From Paludibacteraceae bacterium (lineage in GTDB: Bacteria; Bacteroidota; Bacteroidia; Bacteroidales; Paludibacteraceae), in NCBI GenBank assembly GCA_017649925.1, contig JAGCFX010000034.1, forward strand, positions 1 through 57,718: a DNA stretch of 57,718 nucleotides, in the 5' to 3' direction. Below, piece after piece: positions 54,484-57,718 of the stretch; position 1 is the stretch's first letter; each line of letters starts with the position of its first letter. The position numbers were made by a program, and so were the translations under genes. The notes beneath the pieces were generated by a model. It was not told the DNA's origin. It did no database searches and was given only the letters and a program-made list of their open reading frames with translations.

Positions 54484-54515
54484 TTTGCATAATTGGATTT
54501 TTTGTTGTAATTTTG
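54484..54515 (+). promoter_or_regulatory. Promoter of the Bro-N/DinD-like gene
   Basis: TTTG at 54484-54487, 20-nt spacer, TAATTTTG at 54508-54515, then CACCCGCAAAGGTTT. The start region shares TTTGCACCCGCAAAGGTTT exactly with the promoter of structured RNA copy 1. Leader of 22 nt. Confidence 0.82.
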
Positions 54516-54537
54516 CACCCGCAAAGGTTTGACAACT

Positions 54538-55416
54538 ATGTCACACGAACTGAAGATACAGAAATTTGATGACAAACAAGTACGCATTGTTTGGGATGAC
54601 GAGGAGCAGAAATACTACTTCTCCGTTACGGATGTTGTCGGAGTGTTAACCGACCAACCCGATGCGCGCGGCGCAAGTACCTATTGGGCCGTACTCAAGA
54701 AACGCCTGAAAGAAGAAGGCGCAAATGAGTTGATTACAAATTGTAAGCAACTGAAATTACCTGCAGCAGACGGGAAGAAATACGCTACGGATGTGGCTGA
54801 TACAGAGCAACTTCTGCGTATTATACAGTCTATTCCATCTAAGAAAGCAGAACCGTTAAAACAATGGTTGGCGCAAGTAGGTAGCGCGCGTTTGGACCAA
54901 TTGCAAGATCCGGAGCTGTCTATACAACAAGCCATTAATGACTACCGCCGTTTGGGTTATGGAGAGAATTGGATTAACCAGCGTGTGAAGTCCATCGAAA
55001 CCCGTAAGGAATTAACGGATGAGTGGAAGCGCGGAGGCATGCAAGAAGGACGCGATTTTGCGCTTTTGACGGATATTATTACCAAGGCATGGAGCGGCAA
55101 GACAACCGGAGAGTATAAGAAATTCAAAGGCTTAAAGAAAGAGAACCTTCGCGACAATATGACCAATTTGGAGTTAGCGCTTAATACCTTAGCGGAAGCT
55201 GCTACCACAGAGTTCTCGAAGCAATATAACCCGAAGGGCGTTGAGGCGAATAAAAAAGTGGCAAGAAAAGGCGGAGATGCCGCACGCGCAGCGCGTGAGA
55301 ATATAGAAAAAGGTCTTGGACGCAGTATTATGTCGCCCAACAAAGCATCTGATTACATTAAACCGATAGAAGAAGCCAAAAGTCAGGAATTGCCTTTTGA
55401 CAACGAGGATAAATAA
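54538..55416 (+). CDS. Bro-N domain protein, DinD/antirepressor-like
   Basis: 292 aa from ATG 54538; a TTG at 54529 is less likely. Residues about 1-110 fit the Bro-N/phage antirepressor domain (IRIVWDD-type start VRIVWDDEEQKYYFSVTDVVGVLT, then WAVLKKRLKEEG). The middle and C-terminus (LLTDIITKAWSGKTTGEYKKFKGLKKENLRDNMTNLELALNTL) resemble DNA-damage-inducible protein D. Such proteins are DNA-linked regulators often on phages or accessory islands. The sense strand continues 30 nt later into structured RNA copy 2 with no clear separate promoter. Confidence 0.82.
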   Translation: MSHELKIQKFDDKQVRIVWDDEEQKYYFSVTDVVGVLTDQPDARGASTYWAVLKKRLKEEGANELITNCKQLKLPAADGKKYATDVADTEQLLRIIQSIPSKKAEPLKQWLAQVGSARLDQLQDPELSIQQAINDYRRLGYGENWINQRVKSIETRKELTDEWKRGGMQEGRDFALLTDIITKAWSGKTTGEYKKFKGLKKENLRDNMTNLELALNTLAEAATTEFSKQYNPKGVEANKKVARKGGDAARAARENIEKGLGRSIMSPNKASDYIKPIEEAKSQELPFDNEDK

Positions 55417-55445
55417 AATACCGCTGCCGCCGCCGGCATAAAAAC

Positions 55446-55686
55446 CGGTCACTGGGCTCAACAGTGTAAAAAAGTGAGTACATAGGCGCAAGTGAGCGCC
55501 AAAAGATAGCGTAATAAGCCAAACTTGATTGTTTGAAAACTGGACACTTTCAACAATTTATTCTTCAAGTTACGGTTTATGCACGATCACGTATATGCGT
55601 GAGTTTTCCGTGCGTAAATTTGAAGAATAAAGGTAGTCCAGAACCTCAAACAATCAAATGAAGCGAGCGTAAAGCCCACGCTTTTT
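55446..55686 (+). ncRNA. Structured RNA element, copy 2 (candidate new RNA or leader)
   Basis: 241 nt, same length and order as copy 1. Helices: CACTG/CAGTG; GGCGC/GCGCC; P1 12 bp (55525-55536 with 55646-55657); P2 CTGGAC/GTCCAG; P3 12 bp (55557-55568 with 55620-55631); P4 TTATGCACG/CGTGCGTAA; apical TCACG/CGTGA; final AGCGT-AAAGCCC-ACGCT plus T run. Against copy 1, P1 has two and P3 four base pairs replaced on both strands; the second hairpin shows U-G to C-G and G-U to G-C changes. Loops and joining regions are mostly identical. It lies between the Bro-N gene and a 70-aa ORF. Confidence 0.8.
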
Positions 55687-55747
55687 GTTTGTATATTTAT
55701 GCGCGGAAAACATATTGACACGGCGAATCCTCCTGCCAATAGTCAAA

Positions 55748-55960
55748 ATGGAGGTAAATAAAAATCAAATAATTATGGACACAGAATTATTAAAGGGAAT
55801 TTTGCGAGAGTTGCAAACGACAAACATCATGTTGCAAAGGTTTTTAACAAATGCAAATGAGTCTACAGAAGATGCAGTACATAAGTATATCGCATCTATA
55901 GATAATAATGTAGATTCAATTGCTCACGACCTGAATATATTAAAGAATAAAAAATCCTAA
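55748..55960 (+). CDS. Small helical protein, 70 aa (unknown)
   Basis: Not recognised. 70 aa from ATG 55748 (MEVNKNQIIMDTELL) or 61 aa from ATG 55775. It is wholly soluble and predicted helical/coiled coil (LLKGILRELQTTNIMLQRFL ... IDNNVDSIAHDLNILKNK). It lies 45 nt before the BspA-like gene and 61 nt after the RNA terminator, the same place as the zinc-ribbon gene in the first locus, but without sequence likeness to it. Confidence 0.6.
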   Translation: MEVNKNQIIMDTELLKGILRELQTTNIMLQRFLTNANESTEDAVHKYIASIDNNVDSIAHDLNILKNKKS

Positions 55961-56005
55961 ATAGGTAATTAAATTGATTAACAAACATTTAAATTTATTA
56001 AAACA

Positions 56006-57718
56006 ATGAAAACAAAAATTTTTACTTTACTATTTGCCGTAATGACAGGTATAGGAAGTATGTCTGCCATGACTATAATTGGAACAGGAGGCTCCTGCGG
56101 CGAAAATCTAAAATGGTATTATACGAAAACCGATGGTGTGCTCACTATTTCTGGAGCAGGTAACATGGATGATTATACTACATCATCCAACGACGGCGCT
56201 GCTCCTTGGCATTATTATAAAAAAGATATTAAAACCCTGATAATTGGCGATAGCGTCACAAGCATTGGAAAATATGCTTTTTTAGGTTGCAGTAGTTTAA
56301 CATCTGTGCCTATTCCCAATAGCATCACAAGTTTTGGACAAGGATCGTTCTCTTATTGCACAAGTTTGGCTTCTATCACTATTCCAAGCAAAGTCACAAC
56401 TATTGGGGGAGATGCTTTCGAAAATTGCACAAGTTTGAGCTCAGTAACGATTAATTCAGATGTCATAATGAGCAAAAGTTTCGCGGTTGGCGGTAATATG
56501 GATAAAATATTTGGAAAGCAAGTTACAGAATATATAATAGGAGATAGCGTAAAAAGCATTGGAGAATACGCATTTTATTATTGCGAGAAATTGACCTCTG
56601 TAACTATTGGCAATAGTGTTACAAGTATTGGAGAGGATGCATTCGGACATTGTACAGGTCTGACCGCCATTGAAATTCCAAACAGCGTTACAAGTATTGG
56701 AGATTATGCTTTCGAAGATTGCCCAAGGTTAACTTCTGTCGTTATCCCTAATAATGTCACAAATATTGGAGAGGCTGCATTCGCATATTGTACAAGTCTG
56801 ACTGCTATTAACGTAGCAGCAAATAATCTAAATTATTGTTCGGTAGATGGAGTGTTGTTTAATAAAGGAAAAACGGAGCTGATACAATGTCCTGCTCGTA
56901 AAACTGGTGACTACGTCATTCCTGCAGGTGTTACTATTATTGGAAATGCAGCTTTTGATTATTGTACAGATTTAACCTCTATTACTATTCCCAATAGCGT
57001 CACAAGCATTGGAGATTATGCTTTCAAAAGGTGCGAAGGTTTGACTTCTATTTTATGTTTAGCAACAATGCCACCTCAGCTGGGTGGTGAGGACGCGTTG
57101 TTAGATATTATTGTAAATCCAGCTTCTCTTTATGTTCCAATAGGAAGCATCCCTTTATATAAGTCTGCGGATTATTGGAAGTTGTTTAAAAATATTCTAC
57201 CTATTCCTGGCGCAGAAGCGATAACAACATCTGGAGCATCTGCCACTCCATCAGATGAAAACAGTGTGATTATCGAATGGCCGGCCATTGATAATGCTAC
57301 TGCGTATTTTATAAATATTAAGAAAAATAGCGAAATGGTTTACGAACTTGAATTCGATGGAGATGGACGTTTACAATCTAATGGCTCGTATATGCCTTCC
57401 CGTAACGGAGGTAATCGCCATATTTCTGCTGCGATGCAGACAACTAATGGGTGGAAATATACCATCAATGGTTTAGAGTCTGGTGTTACCTATACCTATG
57501 TAGTAACGGCAAAGAAATCCGATGCTTCTGTGCTTTATACAAAGACTATCACGTTCTCTATCGGTGGATCCGTTACCCCAGAGTCTAATGCTATTACGGT
57601 GCGTCTTGACCCGACCAGCGCAACTCAGTGGAACAAAGTTTATCTTTATGCTTGGATTGGATCCGGAGACGATGCGACAATATTATGTGGCTATTGGCCG
57701 GGCACGCAAGTTAGCAAA
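56006..57718 (+). CDS. BspA-like LRR surface protein (copy 2), truncated by window end
   Basis: Open from ATG 56006 to the window edge (571 codons, no stop). Signal peptide MKTKIFTLLFAVMTGIGSMSA, nearly the same as copy 1. A GGSCGENLKWYYTKTDGVLTISG module follows, then about eight BspA repeats (LTSVTIPNSVTSIGDYAF) between residues ~75 and 350, a fibronectin-type domain around 415-520, and a C-terminal stretch VYLYAWIGSGDDATILCGYWPGT that resembles a starch-binding CBM26-type module. Surface binding role inferred. The C-terminal sorting segment, if any, lies outside the window. Confidence 0.85.
   Translation, partial: MKTKIFTLLFAVMTGIGSMSAMTIIGTGGSCGENLKWYYTKTDGVLTISGAGNMDDYTTSSNDGAAPWHYYKKDIKTLIIGDSVTSIGKYAFLGCSSLTSVPIPNSITSFGQGSFSYCTSLASITIPSKVTTIGGDAFENCTSLSSVTINSDVIMSKSFAVGGNMDKIFGKQVTEYIIGDSVKSIGEYAFYYCEKLTSVTIGNSVTSIGEDAFGHCTGLTAIEIPNSVTSIGDYAFEDCPRLTSVVIPNNVTNIGEAAFAYCTSLTAINVAANNLNYCSVDGVLFNKGKTELIQCPARKTGDYVIPAGVTIIGNAAFDYCTDLTSITIPNSVTSIGDYAFKRCEGLTSILCLATMPPQLGGEDALLDIIVNPASLYVPIGSIPLYKSADYWKLFKNILPIPGAEAITTSGASATPSDENSVIIEWPAIDNATAYFINIKKNSEMVYELEFDGDGRLQSNGSYMPSRNGGNRHISAAMQTTNGWKYTINGLESGVTYTYVVTAKKSDASVLYTKTITFSIGGSVTPESNAITVRLDPTSATQWNKVYLYAWIGSGDDATILCGYWPGTQVSK
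56240..57050 (+). repeat. LRR coding repeats in BspA-like copy 2
   Basis: Units of about 69 bp encoding 23 residues, with AGCGTCACAAGCATTGGA-like DNA as the most constant part, diverged more than in copy 1. Interrupted near 56460-56530 and 56810-56930 by non-repeat segments. Confidence 0.75.

Overview
The window looks like a chromosomal segment of an uncultured or gut-type member of the Bacteroidota, most likely order Bacteroidales. The evidence is the promoter style (TTTG or TTG, 20 nt, TAnnTTTG), the absence of strong Shine-Dalgarno sites, the gliding/type IX secretion lipoproteins GldB and GldH, a DUF4954 protein, Bacteroidetes-type lipoboxes, and BspA-like leucine-rich repeat proteins. 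Species cannot be fixed from the sequence alone.

Region 1 (1-12,300) opens with three tRNAs (Gly-GCC, Leu-CAG, Leu-GAG) and a terminator. A long forward gene train follows: dnaN, DUF4954, RNase Z, radA, a small outer-membrane protein, uppS, bamA, two Skp/OmpH chaperones, a 41-aa ORF and an MFS transporter. It combines replication/repair with envelope assembly: UppS for the lipid carrier, BamA and Skp for outer-membrane proteins. Region 2 (12,300-18,400) holds a secreted M13 peptidase, uridine kinase, a two-gene chromate-type transporter and a PcrA/UvrD helicase.

Region 3 (18,400-28,100, nearly all minus strand) is accessory and surface-related. It contains an orphan 140-aa protein, a BspA-like LRR protein preceded by two small unknown proteins and a structured RNA, two small membrane proteins, an OmpA-family protein, and a large secreted protein whose stop overlaps the OmpA-family start.

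Region 4 (28,200-35,400) has a CNNM/CBS protein and smpB facing a seven-gene minus-strand operon: pfkB-type kinase, plsC, HIT, holB, PSP1/RicT, gldH, trmB. Region 5 (35,500-51,500) starts with tRNA-Asn and then the cell-shape cluster mreB-mreC-mreD-PBP2-rodA, yraN and mnmG. A perfect parS-like site follows, then apt, uvrC, tsaE, a LolD-type ATPase, gldB, a free-Met-sulfoxide reductase, sufS, a barrel protein and a secreted endonuclease/phosphatase-fold protein. Region 6 (51,500-54,330, minus) is nadA, corA and rsmA.

Region 7 (54,500-57,718) is a second accessory locus: a Bro-N/DinD-like regulator, a second copy of the structured RNA, a 70-aa protein and a BspA-like LRR protein with a possible starch-binding C-terminus, cut by the window edge.

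The most interesting signal is the pair of 241-nt RNA elements at 22,080-22,320 (minus) and 55,446-55,686 (plus). They share an identical framework. Where their two long helices differ, at least six base pairs have changed on both sides so that pairing is kept. Both end in a terminator-like hairpin, and both lie just upstream, in sense, of small ORFs plus a BspA-like gene. One copy has its own promoter, whose start region shares a 19-nt palindromic sequence with the promoter of the Bro-N gene beside the other copy.
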